Assembly: GCA_944385175.1 (NCBI GenBank)
Contig: CALWWB010000013.1
Coordinates: 1-32,402 of the forward strand
Length of the DNA stretch: 32,402 nucleotides
Source of the DNA: an uncultured Oscillospiraceae bacterium
Lineage (GTDB): Bacteria; Bacillota; Clostridia; Oscillospirales; Oscillospiraceae
Direction of reading: 5' to 3'
Below the pieces are notes generated by a model. The model did not search any database, was not told the origin of the DNA, and saw nothing but the letters and a program-made list of their open reading frames with translations. A program made the position numbers and the translations under genes. Numbering within the stretch: the first letter of the stretch is position 1; every line of letters starts with the position of its first letter. This document shows positions 14,659 to 22,719 of the stretch, piece by piece.

Positions 14659-15341
14659 CGGCTCAGCCCCCTTTGCAGCAGTGATACGCCCAGATTGACC
14701 AGCAGGGACAGGCACAGCAGTATCATCCCCAGGGCAATGCCCAGGGAGAAATCCCCCCGGTTGGTATACTGCATTATGGCGGTGGTCATTACGTTGGTTT
14801 TCCAGGCTATGGCCCCGCCCACCATGGACACCGCACCCACCTCCGCAATGGCCCGGGAAAAGGCCAGCAGGTAGGCCGAGCATATCTGATAGCTGCACTC
14901 GTTCATCAGCAGGGCCAGGGTTTTCCCGCCCCCCAGGCCCAGGCCCCTTGCCGTCTCCCGCACCGCCGGGGCCAGGGAGGCCACGTAGCTCTCCATGCTG
15001 CCCACCACTATGGGCGTTATGAGCACCACCTGGGCCAGCACCATTATCTCCACCGTGAACAGCAGCTTGAACTGGCGGAAGGGGCCCACCCCGGAAAAAA
15101 GCATGTAGAATATCAGGCCGCACACCACCGGCGGCAGGCCCATCAGTGTGCGGTTCAAAATCAGCAGCACACCCCGGCCTTTGAAGCGGCAGGCCCCCAG
15201 CCACACGCCCAGGGGCAGCCCTATGAGCAGGGCCAGCAGGGAGCTGGCAAGGCTCATGCGCCCAGTGACGGAGAGTATATTGCAAAGCTCCCTGTCGGCC
15301 GTGAGTATAAGTTCCAGGGCCTTTTCCGCTGCACTTGTCAT
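14655..15341 (-). CDS. tupB: Tungstate ABC transporter permease (TupB-like)
   Basis: 228-residue integral membrane subunit with about five or six membrane helices. The BPD_transp_1 coupling loop has RETARGLGLGGGKTLALL, and AFSRAIAEVGAVSMVGG is characteristic of TupB/WtpB permeases. ATG 15341 follows GAGGTGAG at 5 bases; an upstream frame to 15407 lacks a ribosome site. It lies between tupA (78-base gap containing a hairpin) and tupC (4-base overlap). Confidence 0.94.
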   Translation of the reverse strand: MTSAAEKALELILTADRELCNILSVTGRMSLASSLLALLIGLPLGVWLGACRFKGRGVLLILNRTLMGLPPVVCGLIFYMLFSGVGPFRQFKLLFTVEIMVLAQVVLITPIVVGSMESYVASLAPAVRETARGLGLGGGKTLALLMNECSYQICSAYLLAFSRAIAEVGAVSMVGGAIAWKTNVMTTAIMQYTNRGDFSLGIALGMILLCLSLLVNLGVSLLQRGLSR

Positions 15342-15359
15342 CTTCTCACCTCTCTGAGC

Positions 15360-15399
15360 AAATTTCCCCAGAAAGAGCCTGGCTCCCCCGGGGAAATTT
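15360..15399 (-). promoter_or_regulatory. tupA-tupB intercistronic hairpin
   Basis: Perfect 10-bp stem AAATTTCCCC (15360-15369) / GGGGAAATTT (15390-15399) right after tupA. No long T run follows. It probably protects the binding-protein message and lowers read-through. Confidence 0.5.
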
Positions 15400-15419
15400 C
15401 GTATCATCCGTATTCAGCT

Positions 15420-16448
15420 TCAGGCAGCCTGTCCGCCGTTGGCCGCAAAGGCCAGGAAGGTGGCCTTGTCGGTAAGGATGTAGGCCCCCATCTCCTCGGC
15501 CATCACCAGGCAGGTGCCCATACCCGCATTGGCGGAGATGTACCAGTCGGTGTAATCGGCAAAGGATTCCGCCTCGGCGCTGATGCCCAGCTCCTCCGGC
15601 CAGAGGGACAGCTCCTTGGTGTGAGTGCCGGAACCGTCACCCCGGGAGATAAAGCTATATTTGCCCTCCGCTATGGCGGCAAAGGCATCCTTCACACTGG
15701 GGCAGTCGGCGGCGCCGGCCGGGTCGGCAGAGGGGCCGCAGAGCACGAAGTAGTTATAGATGAAGGACAGGCGCTCAGTCTCAAAGCCCTCCAGGCAGCG
15801 GGCATAGCCAGCCTCCACAAAGGCCTCCTCCTGGGACTTGGAATGGACAAGGATAAGGTCTGCGTTGCCGTACTGGGCGGCGGCTATGGCTTTGCCCGTA
15901 CCGGCGGACTGGACTTCCACCGTGTAGCCGTATTCCTCCTGGAAGATGGGCAGAAGGTAGCCCAGCAGTCCCGAGTCGTTTACGGAAGTGGTGGTGGACA
16001 GGCGCACGGTCTTTGTCTCCTCCGTGGCGGGGGCTATCTCCCCCTCATATACGGGGGCCTCATCCAGCACATAAAAGAGCTTTTCGCCGTAGTCCTCCAC
16101 GCCGTAATTCCCTGCCAGCTCCAGAGCCTCCGGGCTCAGCAGCCAGCGTACAAGGGCCTCTGCCCCCGCTGCATTCACTGCCACATCCCCAACCGGGTTC
16201 CCGTCGGCATCGGTAAAGGGGGCCTCAGGGGAGGCGGCAATGAGGGTGTAGGTGTTGAGCATGCTCTCGTCCTCCTCATAGAGGATACATGTGTCCACTG
16301 AGGCGGCGGCTTCTGGGGCCTGCTGCTCCTCCTGGGCGGCAGGCCCCTGGGCGGGGCTCTCCTCCGCCGGGGTCTCGCTCCGGGCCCCGCAGGCGCAGAG
16401 GGCAAAACTCATACACAGAGCCAATAAAAGTGCAAGTATCTTTTTCAT
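15420..16448 (-). CDS. tupA: Circularly permuted tungstate-binding lipoprotein (TupA-like)
   Basis: 342-residue extracytoplasmic tungstate receptor. Its lipoprotein signal ends in LCAC (Cys20), with a Glu/Pro/Ala-rich linker to ~50. Residues ~146-342 match the first two thirds of canonical TupA: VRLSTTTSVNDSGLL (the STTTS oxyanion loop at 151-155), SAGTGKAIA, GNADLILVHS, YNYFVLCGP, SRGDGSGTH (268-276) and AYILTDKATF. In ordinary TupA this is followed by ~75 residues of the pattern EGDxxLxNxYxVIAxNP...WLTSPEGQ...LF. Here that segment stands before it, at ~53-130 (YEEDESMLNTYTLIAASP, RWLLSPEALELAGNYG, EKLFYVLD). The gene is therefore a circular permutant. The start has GGAGG upstream and a strong promoter at 16502-16530. 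Confidence 0.93.
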   Translation of the reverse strand: MKKILALLLALCMSFALCACGARSETPAEESPAQGPAAQEEQQAPEAAASVDTCILYEEDESMLNTYTLIAASPEAPFTDADGNPVGDVAVNAAGAEALVRWLLSPEALELAGNYGVEDYGEKLFYVLDEAPVYEGEIAPATEETKTVRLSTTTSVNDSGLLGYLLPIFQEEYGYTVEVQSAGTGKAIAAAQYGNADLILVHSKSQEEAFVEAGYARCLEGFETERLSFIYNYFVLCGPSADPAGAADCPSVKDAFAAIAEGKYSFISRGDGSGTHTKELSLWPEELGISAEAESFADYTDWYISANAGMGTCLVMAEEMGAYILTDKATFLAFAANGGQAA

Positions 16449-16501
16449 TCTTTCCTCCGTAGAAATTCCGGTTTATCTATGCTTTTCGGATATATGGAGG
16501 G

Positions 16502-16530
16502 ATTATACCACAGAAACGGCACTCTTTCAA
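16502..16530 (-). promoter_or_regulatory. Promoter of the tup operon
   Basis: On the minus strand TTGAAA (16525-16530), 17 bp, TATAAT (16502-16507), 54 bases before tupA. Confidence 0.7.
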
Positions 16531-16563
16531 CTTTTTCTCCTTTTCTTTTCCCCTTCCCTGAGG

Positions 16564-16569
16564 TATAAT
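16564..16569 (+). promoter_or_regulatory. -10 element of the moaE-like gene
   Basis: TATAAT 38 bases before the start, with only a poor -35 (TTTTCT) 17 bp upstream. It is divergent from the tup promoter. Confidence 0.45.
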
Positions 16570-16606
16570 TGCCCCGGGCTTGACCCAAGGAAAGGACGGG
16601 ATGTAA

Positions 16607-16999
16607 ATGGGCATGACCATGCCTTCAATGGATCTGTGGATGAAAGCGGCCAAGGAGCACGAGAGCGCCCCGCAAATAGGCATGTATCTTTTTCACAACG
16701 GCGTGGTGCGCCGCAGCCCCAAGGCCCAGGTACGGGGCCTGGGCGGCAGTGCCGAACCCGTTACCGGCATGTTCTTTTCCTACGACAAGGAAAAGGTGGA
16801 TGCCGCCGTTGCCGACGCCTATAAGATGGAGGGTATCTACTATATACGGGTGTGGCTCAATGAGGGTGAACTGAAAACCGGGGATGACATCATGCTGGTG
16901 CTCATAGGCGGCGACATCCGTCCCCGGGTGGTAGAGGCCCTGCAATATCTGGTGGGGCGTCTCAAAAACGAGTGTGTCACCGAAAAGGAACTCAACTGA
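16607..16999 (+). CDS. MoaE-like molybdopterin synthase large subunit homologue
   Basis: 130 residues. MoaE-type features are HNGVVRRS (Arg35, like FxGxVR of MoaE), an acidic helix at ~60-73, and RPRVVEALQYLVGRLK with Lys120 and Lys127 in the places of the two MoaE lysines. The usual HRxG motif is replaced by WLNEGEL, so this is a divergent member. True MoaE joins MoaD to convert cPMP to molybdopterin; no moaD is seen in the window. It is transcribed alone toward the mog gene and shares a bidirectional terminator with it. The function is probable but the divergence leaves room for another role. Confidence 0.75.
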   Translation: MGMTMPSMDLWMKAAKEHESAPQIGMYLFHNGVVRRSPKAQVRGLGGSAEPVTGMFFSYDKEKVDAAVADAYKMEGIYYIRVWLNEGELKTGDDIMLVLIGGDIRPRVVEALQYLVGRLKNECVTEKELN

Positions 17000-17009
17000 A
17001 CATACATAA

Positions 17010-17048
17010 AGTCCCGGCCGCGATGGTCAGTAAATCGCGGCCGGGACT
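17010..17048. terminator. Bidirectional terminator between moaE-like and mog genes
   Basis: Perfect 15-bp stem (17010-17024 with 17034-17048) between the two convergent stops. Confidence 0.75.
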
Positions 17049-17071
17049 CTATGCTTATGCTCCTGCCCTGG

Positions 17072-17572
17072 CTATCTGTCCCCGGCGCAGTTTGCGCTGC
17101 CCTCTCCCTGGAGCATCTCCAGGCCGTGGGCCATGGGTTCCAGCACCGCCAGCAGGTTTTCCTGGGCAGCCTTTCTGCTGCCCGGCAGGTTCACTATCAG
17201 GCTGCGGCCCCTTATCCCCGCCGCCGAACGGGACAGGCAGCCCCTGGGGGTTATCTTCATGCTCTCGGCCCTCATGGCCTCCGGTATGCCCGGGGTCAGG
17301 CGCTCCACCACCTCCAGGGTGGCCTCCGGAGTAATGTCCCTGGGGGAAAAGCCGGTGCCTCCCGTGGTGAGCACCAGGGCAATGCCCAGCTCGTCGGCAC
17401 ACTTTAAAAGCTCCGCCTTTATAAGCTCCCGCTCATCGGGCACCATGGCGGTGTACTCCACACGGAAGCCCTTCTCCTCCAGGAGCCTGCACAGGTTCGG
17501 GCCGCTGGTGTCCTCTCGCTCCCCCCTGTAACCCTTGTCGCTGACGGTTATCACTGCGGCACTGTAGTTCAT
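17072..17572 (-). CDS. mog: Molybdopterin adenylyltransferase (MogA/MoaB family)
   Basis: 166 residues. It adenylylates molybdopterin before metal insertion by MoeA. The family motifs are ITVSDKGYRGEREDTSGP, the substrate loop TTGGTGFSPRDITPEAT and NLPGSRKAAQEN. The start overlaps the moaC stop (ATGA). It is the last gene of the cofactor operon. MogA and MoaB share this fold and cannot be told apart with certainty here. Confidence 0.93.
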   Translation of the reverse strand: MNYSAAVITVSDKGYRGEREDTSGPNLCRLLEEKGFRVEYTAMVPDERELIKAELLKCADELGIALVLTTGGTGFSPRDITPEATLEVVERLTPGIPEAMRAESMKITPRGCLSRSAAGIRGRSLIVNLPGSRKAAQENLLAVLEPMAHGLEMLQGEGSANCAGDR

Positions 17573-18054
17573 ATCCCTGCCTCCCTCTCAAAATCTCCGT
17601 GGACACCGCCGCTCTTTCGTATAAGGCGGATGTCATCTATCACCATGTCCTTCTGCACGGCCTTGCACATGTCATACACCGTGAGAGCCGCGGCACTCAC
17701 GGCGGTGAGGGCTTCCATCTCCACCCCGGTCCTGCCGTCGCAGCTCACCGTGGCCTCTATCTCCACGGAGAGGCGCTCACGGTCCAGACAGAGCTTCAGG
17801 TCTATGCCGTCAATGAGTATGGGGTGGCACATGGGGATCAGCTCCGGGGTGCGCTTTGCCCCCATCACGCCGGCCACCTGGGCCACCGTGAGCACGTCCC
17901 CCTTTTTCATGCCTCCGCTCTCTATGAGCCGGAAGGTCTCCTCATTCATCAGCACCCGGCCCGCCGCCGTTGCGCTGCGCCGGGTCGGTGGCTTTTCCCC
18001 CACGTCCACCATCTTTGCCCGGCCCTGGTCGTTAAAATGGGTGAAGTCTCCCAT
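17569..18054 (-). CDS. moaC: Cyclic pyranopterin monophosphate synthase MoaC
   Basis: 161 residues, full length. It converts the MoaA product 3',8-cH2GTP into cPMP. Conserved blocks are VDVGEKPPTRRSATA, GDVLTVAQVAGVMGAKRTPELIPMCHP (ending at 78), DGRTGVEMEAL (106-116), YDMCKA (Asp128, Lys131) and IRKSGG. Two bases separate it from moaA, and it overlaps mog. Confidence 0.97.
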   Translation of the reverse strand: MGDFTHFNDQGRAKMVDVGEKPPTRRSATAAGRVLMNEETFRLIESGGMKKGDVLTVAQVAGVMGAKRTPELIPMCHPILIDGIDLKLCLDRERLSVEIEATVSCDGRTGVEMEALTAVSAAALTVYDMCKAVQKDMVIDDIRLIRKSGGVHGDFEREAGI

Positions 18055-18056
18055 GC

Positions 18057-19010
18057 TCAGCCTCCTATCTGGTTCATGTTCCGCCCGGCGTGGCTGCGGT
18101 TGTCTGCATCCAGCAGCCCGTGCCAGGCGGGCTTTTCGTATATCACCTTTTCCATCACCCTGCGCATCTGCTCAAAGTCCAGGCCCTTTATGGGGTACTC
18201 CCTGTCCGAGTGGAGACAGGGTTTCAGCTTCCCGTCCGCCGTGAGGCGTATGCGGTTGCACTCGGCGCAGAAGTGGGCGTTCACCGGGCTTATAAGCCCC
18301 ACGTTCCCCAGGGCCCCCGGCAGCCGGTAGAGCCTGGCCACCCCGCCGTCCGGCTCCACGCTCTCCAGCTCCGGCAGCTGCTCCAGCACCCGGGTATAGG
18401 GTATGAAGGCTTCCCTGCCGAAGTCCCCGCCGTCATACATGGGCATCATCTCTATGAAGCGCAGGTCTATGGGATAGTACCTTGTCAGTTCCGCCAGGGT
18501 TCCTATCTCGTCGTCGTTGAAACCGCCTATGAGCACGGTGTTGATCTTTATTTTTTCAAAGCCCGCCTCCAGAGCGGCCCTTATTCCGGCCATTGCCTGC
18601 TCCAGCCGACCTATCCGGGTTATATAGGCATACTTCTCCCCGTTCAGAGTGTCCAGGCTGATGTTCAGCCGACGGACTCCCGCCTCCCGCAGAGGTTTTG
18701 CCAGCTCCGGCAGTCTGAGCCCGTTGGTGGTCAGGCAGACTTCCCCTATCCCCTCCACCGCCGCAGCCCGGCGGCAGATGGACAGTATGTTCTTTTTAAC
18801 CAGAGGTTCGCCCCCTGTAATGCGCAGCTTGTTCACGCCCAGGGAGGCGGCGGCCTCCACCGCCCTTATCATCTCGTCCTCGGTGAGCATATCCTCATGG
18901 CTCTTTTTGCACACGCCCTCCGCCGGCATGCAGTAGCGGCAGCGGAGATTGCACAGTTCCGTCACCGAAATGCGCATGTAATTTATCTGCCGCCCGTATT
19001 GATCCGTCAT
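18057..19010 (-). CDS. moaA: GTP 3',8-cyclase MoaA
   Basis: 317-residue radical SAM enzyme that starts pterin cofactor synthesis from GTP. The N-terminal cluster motif is CNLRCRYC (Cys20, 24, 27), followed by ITGGEP. The C-terminal second cluster has FCAECNRIRL and PCLHS, and the protein ends in the essential Gly-Gly. I start at ATG 19010 behind AGAGG/AAGGGG; an upstream in-frame start at 19043 lacks a site. It lies 56 bases after the moeA fusion gene. Confidence 0.97.
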   Translation of the reverse strand: MTDQYGRQINYMRISVTELCNLRCRYCMPAEGVCKKSHEDMLTEDEMIRAVEAAASLGVNKLRITGGEPLVKKNILSICRRAAAVEGIGEVCLTTNGLRLPELAKPLREAGVRRLNISLDTLNGEKYAYITRIGRLEQAMAGIRAALEAGFEKIKINTVLIGGFNDDEIGTLAELTRYYPIDLRFIEMMPMYDGGDFGREAFIPYTRVLEQLPELESVEPDGGVARLYRLPGALGNVGLISPVNAHFCAECNRIRLTADGKLKPCLHSDREYPIKGLDFEQMRRVMEKVIYEKPAWHGLLDADNRSHAGRNMNQIGG

Positions 19011-19066
19011 TCCCCTTCCCTTCCTCTCGCTATCCTCAGTCAAAGCCGCTCTCTACGCTCCGGCTT

Positions 19067-20980
19067 TTAAAAGTCGATCTCTATAAGCTCCCCCGGATTC
19101 TCCAGGGTATAGCCCCCCAGCTCCTCCATCCGTTTTCGGAAAGCGGGGCTTTTCAGTGTGGATACAAGCTGCTGTACCAGCGGCTCATCCCAGGACTGTT
19201 CATTTATCAGCAGGTCGTATTCCTCGGTGCATACCGGCAGGAAATCCAGTCCGTACAGCTTTGCCGCCGAAAAGATTCCCATGCCCGCATCCGCCGAGTC
19301 CCCGGCTATCTGTGCCGCCACACTGGTGTGGGTCAGCTCCTCCCGCTCATATCCGTAAATTTTTCCCGGGTCCAATCCCTCTCTACGGCACAGGTAATCT
19401 GCCAATATCCTGGTTCCCGAGCCCTTCTGCCGATTTACATAACGTACATTTTCTTTGATTATGTCTCCAAATCCCCTGATTCCCAGGGGGTTGCCCTTCT
19501 GCAGCATGAGCCCCTGGGTACGCCCAACGCAGCGCAGCAGCTTCACTCCGCCTCTGGGGAAGTATTTTTTTATATAGCTTATGTTGTATTCTCCGGTTTC
19601 CGTATCCAGCAGGTGGCACCCGGCGGCGTGAGCCTCTCCCCGGCGCAGGGCCATTATACCGCCCATGGAACCCACATGGGTGGAACTCATGTAGACCTCC
19701 GGGTTTGCTAGGTGCATCAGGTTCGCCGCCTCATCCAGCAGCGGGTCATGGCTGCCGATGATAACCAGAGTGTTCTTCAGCCTGTCCTCCCGGCTCAGCA
19801 GCCGCAGCTCCACCTGCTCCCCTGCCTCATAACCCTCCAAGCCCTGGGGCACGGTCAAAATTCCGTCGGCCTTCACAAAGGAACTGACCACACCGCTGCC
19901 CCGGCTTAGAGGTGAAGCAATGAGCCTGCTGCCCACATAACCCAGGCGCACTCTTACGAACTCCCGGTATTTGAGGCCGGACACCACCGGCCGGGCCAGG
20001 GTGGCAACAGCCTTTTCCTCCCGGCGGGCAGAGCGGTAAAACCAGCGGTCTATAAGGGGTTTGAGAAACTCCTCGACCACTATTATGCCGGACACCGGAT
20101 AGCCCGGTACTCCCAGCACCGGCGTGCTGCCCACGGCCCCCAGAATGGCAGGCTTGCCCGGCTTTATGGCTATGCCGTGGCACAGCACCCGGCCCAGGGC
20201 CTCTATGGCCTCGGCGGAATAGTCCTCCCGTCCTGCAGAGGAGCCAGCGTTCAGTATGACGATGTCGCACTGGGATGAAGCCTGCTTCAAAGCCGCCTTT
20301 ATCTTCTCCGGGTCATCCGGTACTATGGGATAGCAGCGGCTCTCCGCCCCCCATTCCTTCACCATTGCGGAAAAGATGGAGGAGTTGAACTCCAGTATGT
20401 CCCCGGGCTTGGGGTCGGGGCAGGGCGGCACTATCTCATCCCCTGTGGGTATAATGCCCACCAGCGGCTTTTTGAGAACCTGTATCTCCGTGACTCCCCC
20501 GGCTATCATGGCGCCTATGGCGGCGGGCCGTACCTCCATATGGGCGGGCAATATCATTTCCCCTGCACATACATCCTCTCCTATCTGGCGTATGTGCTGC
20601 CAGGGGGCTGCAGCTGCGTGGAGGCTTATGGAGCCGTCATGCTCCCTCACAATGTCCTCCACCATGATTACCGCGTCCATTCCCTGGGGGATAGGGTCCC
20701 CGGTATCCAGTTCCACAAACTTGTCCGGCCCAAGCTTCACCGGCGTGGTCTCCGTCGCGCCGAAGCTGTCCGCCGCCCTTATTGCCACGCCGTCCATGGC
20801 GCTGGCGGCATAGTGAGGCGCACAGATATGGGCGTATACCGCCCCGGCAGTTATTCGTCCGCAGGACGACTGCACCGGCACAGACTCGCGTCCCGGGATA
20901 AATCCCATTTCTTCAATAAAAGTCGTATATTTTTCTCTCGCCTGCTCCAGAGGCAGATTGGTCAAATATTTAAAAGGCAT
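19067..20980 (-). CDS. MoeA-type molybdotransferase fused to a binding-protein-like domain
   Basis: 637 residues. The N-terminal ~400 are MoeA: AMDGVAI (61-67), IIPTGDEIVPP, LNAGSSAGREDYS, IKPGKPAILG and GVPGYPVSG. The C-terminal ~410-620 form a PBP_like_2 domain (LVIIGSHDPLLDEAANLM, GSMGGIMALRRGEAH, GSGTRILADYL, GDSADAGMGIFSAA), related to ModA/TupA-type ligand folds. MoeA inserts the metal into adenylylated molybdopterin; the added domain may bind the oxyanion or a cofactor intermediate. This fusion is known in Clostridia and archaea. Its ATG overlaps the stop of the preceding moeA by one base (TAATG). Confidence 0.94.
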   Translation of the reverse strand: MPFKYLTNLPLEQAREKYTTFIEEMGFIPGRESVPVQSSCGRITAGAVYAHICAPHYAASAMDGVAIRAADSFGATETTPVKLGPDKFVELDTGDPIPQGMDAVIMVEDIVREHDGSISLHAAAAPWQHIRQIGEDVCAGEMILPAHMEVRPAAIGAMIAGGVTEIQVLKKPLVGIIPTGDEIVPPCPDPKPGDILEFNSSIFSAMVKEWGAESRCYPIVPDDPEKIKAALKQASSQCDIVILNAGSSAGREDYSAEAIEALGRVLCHGIAIKPGKPAILGAVGSTPVLGVPGYPVSGIIVVEEFLKPLIDRWFYRSARREEKAVATLARPVVSGLKYREFVRVRLGYVGSRLIASPLSRGSGVVSSFVKADGILTVPQGLEGYEAGEQVELRLLSREDRLKNTLVIIGSHDPLLDEAANLMHLANPEVYMSSTHVGSMGGIMALRRGEAHAAGCHLLDTETGEYNISYIKKYFPRGGVKLLRCVGRTQGLMLQKGNPLGIRGFGDIIKENVRYVNRQKGSGTRILADYLCRREGLDPGKIYGYEREELTHTSVAAQIAGDSADAGMGIFSAAKLYGLDFLPVCTEEYDLLINEQSWDEPLVQQLVSTLKSPAFRKRMEELGGYTLENPGELIEIDF

Positions 20981-22200
20981 TAAAAGTCCCCCACGCTAAG
21001 CTGTATCTCCGCGCCCTCGTGCATTCCCTCACAGTCGCTGTCTATGCAGAAGTAGGCATCCGCACCTGCAAGGTCGCTTATAAGCCCGGACTTGCTGTGT
21101 ATGGGCCAGGCGATCAATTTCTCTCCCTGCTTTTCCAGTCTCACTCCCTGGTACTGGGCCCGGCCGTGGTTTGCACTGACGCTCCTGGCCAGCCGGGCAG
21201 TCACCGTGAAGCTGCGCTGCTGCCGGCCCATGAGCTTTGCAAGCAAAGGGAGCACAAAGACCCGGGCCACAAACCATGCCGCCGCCGGGTGCCCGGGCAG
21301 CCCCACCACCGGCTTTCCCTCTATTCTGCCAAGGATCGTGGGTTTTCCCGGCTTGATGGCTATGCCGTGGAGCAGCAGCTCCCCCATATCCTCGATTATC
21401 CGGGAAGCTGCGTCCTTTGCTCCTACGCTGCTGCCTCCCGACATCAGCACTGCATCGCATTGCTCAAGGGCGCTCCCCAGCACCTGCCGGAGCTTCTCTT
21501 CGTCATCAGGCACGATACCGTAATTCACCGTACGCACCCCAAAAGCCACAAGCAGGGCACTGAGCATAGGGCCGTTCACATCCCGCACCTGTCCGGCTTT
21601 CGGCTCCTCTCCCGGCGCCACCAGCTCATCACCTGTGGAAATCACCCCCACGTAGAGCTTTTTCACCACCGGTACCATGGGCCTGCCAATAGCCGCCAGG
21701 GCACCTATATCCCGGGACGTTAGCACCCGGCCCTTTTTCAGCAAGAGCTTCCCCGGGTAAACGTCGTCCCCTCGGAATATCATATTCTCGCCCGGCGCCA
21801 CAGGCTTTAAGACAGCGATCAACCCGTCTCCGAAGTCCTGGGTATGCTCCAGCATAGCCACACAATCTGCCCCAGCGGGTACGGCGCCGCCTGTGGGCAC
21901 CGCCCGGCAGCAGCCCTCACCCAGCTCCGGTCCGGCGGCCTGCCCCATAAGGATTTCCCCGCTCTGCTCCAGCATAGCCGGTATTGATTCGGAGCAGCCG
22001 AAGGTATCCCTTGCCCGCAGAGCATAGCCGTCCACGGTAGAGCGGTCAAAGTCAGGCACATATTCCCCGGCGTAAATGTTCTCTGCCAGTACCCTGCCCA
22101 GAGCCTGTTCCAGAGGCAGAAGTTCCCGTAGCCCGGGCAGTTCCCGGAATTCACAGTCTATTATATTAAGCACTTCCTCCGGGGTCTTTACATTGAGCAT
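20980..22200 (-). CDS. moeA: Molybdopterin molybdenumtransferase MoeA
   Basis: 406 residues, standard MoeA length. Motifs are FDRSTVDGYALRARD (51-65), GVISTGDELVAPGE, MSGGSSVGAKDA, IKPGKPTILG and GLPGHPAAAW. It is the first gene of the cofactor operon. I start at ATG 22200 behind GGAGGTG; longer in-frame starts reach the promoter itself and can be excluded. Together with the fused paralogue this gives two MoeA proteins, which in some organisms divide molybdenum and tungsten insertion between them. Confidence 0.96.
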   Translation of the reverse strand: MLNVKTPEEVLNIIDCEFRELPGLRELLPLEQALGRVLAENIYAGEYVPDFDRSTVDGYALRARDTFGCSESIPAMLEQSGEILMGQAAGPELGEGCCRAVPTGGAVPAGADCVAMLEHTQDFGDGLIAVLKPVAPGENMIFRGDDVYPGKLLLKKGRVLTSRDIGALAAIGRPMVPVVKKLYVGVISTGDELVAPGEEPKAGQVRDVNGPMLSALLVAFGVRTVNYGIVPDDEEKLRQVLGSALEQCDAVLMSGGSSVGAKDAASRIIEDMGELLLHGIAIKPGKPTILGRIEGKPVVGLPGHPAAAWFVARVFVLPLLAKLMGRQQRSFTVTARLARSVSANHGRAQYQGVRLEKQGEKLIAWPIHSKSGLISDLAGADAYFCIDSDCEGMHEGAEIQLSVGDF

Positions 22201-22269
22201 TACACACCTCCGCCGTACTTCAAAAACGCCCTTTCCGGGCCACAAATCACTTTTCAGTATTTTTATATA

Positions 22270-22298
22270 ATTATACCTCTCTCGCCTGGCGTACACAA
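22270..22298 (-). promoter_or_regulatory. Promoter of the moeA-moaAC-mog operon
   Basis: On the minus strand TTGTGT (22293-22298), 17 bp, TATAAT (22270-22275). The leader is about 62 bases and contains only a GCCC/GGGC hairpin. Confidence 0.6.
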
Positions 22299-22306
22299 GC
22301 CCTTAA

Positions 22307-22335
22307 AAAAATCCCCGACTATACCCGGGGATTTA
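22307..22335 (-). terminator. Terminator upstream of the moe promoter
   Basis: AAATCCCCGGG...GGGGATTT stem followed on the minus strand by a T run. It insulates the moe promoter from antisense transcription coming from the right. Confidence 0.6.
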
Positions 22336-22361
22336 TCTCCGATTTTTGTTAAAAAGTCCCT

Positions 22362-22390
22362 TTGAAAAAATTTTCTAACGGGTTTATAAT
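22362..22390 (+). promoter_or_regulatory. Promoter of the small-protein/MATE operon
   Basis: TTGAAA (22362-22367), 17 bp, TATAAT (22385-22390). Confidence 0.7.
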
Positions 22391-22398
22391 CTAATCAA

Positions 22399-22446
22399 CA
22401 ACGTGTGGCTCAGTGCGTAATTCCGGTTGCGCTGAGCCACACGTTA
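22399..22446 (+). promoter_or_regulatory. 5'-terminal mRNA hairpin
   Basis: AACGTGTGGCTCAG pairs with CTGAGCCACACGTT over 14 bp, starting a few bases after the predicted transcription start. It would cap the mRNA 5' end. It may stabilise the transcript or be a regulatory leader; ATTTTTAT follows, so early termination is also possible. Confidence 0.55.
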
Positions 22447-22472
22447 TTTTTATCGCAAGGAGTTGTGAAAAT

Positions 22473-22712
22473 ATGAAACGAGTAAAGGCCGCCTGCATTT
22501 GTCAGACACTGCATTTCATGCTGAAAGAGGACATGAGCCGGGACTATGCTCTGTCACTGGTCAAGCGGGAAGTTGAGCAGTACAAAAAATGGCTGGAGCA
22601 GGGCTCATCCAAATACCGAATCGTAGAAGAAACCCGGCAGGAGGACGGCTCGGTGATCATTAAGGTTATCCGCCAGTATAATGCCGTACCTGTGGGAAAT
22701 TATCTTGATTAA
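22473..22712 (+). CDS. Small conserved-looking protein upstream of a MATE gene
   Basis: 79 residues, basic, no signal or membrane segment. It starts MKRVKAACICQTLHF (a CxC pair at 8-10), has an amphipathic helix around 27-43 and an ending SVIIKVIRQYNAVPVGNYLD that looks like a beta hairpin. AAGGAG lies 10 bases before ATG 22473. I cannot name its function. It is first in a transcript with a MATE gene, separated from it by a terminator-like hairpin. Confidence 0.7.
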   Translation: MKRVKAACICQTLHFMLKEDMSRDYALSLVKREVEQYKKWLEQGSSKYRIVEETRQEDGSVIIKVIRQYNAVPVGNYLD

Positions 22713-22719
22713 AGCAAAC

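Noticed and set aside
14659-15285. Upstream extension of the tupC frame
   Set aside because: This stretch is the tupB gene in another frame; the true tupC start is the GTG overlapping the tupB stop.
22201-22292. Molybdenum cofactor riboswitch upstream of moeA
   Set aside because: The leader is only about 62-70 bases with one tiny hairpin, too short for the known Moco RNA.
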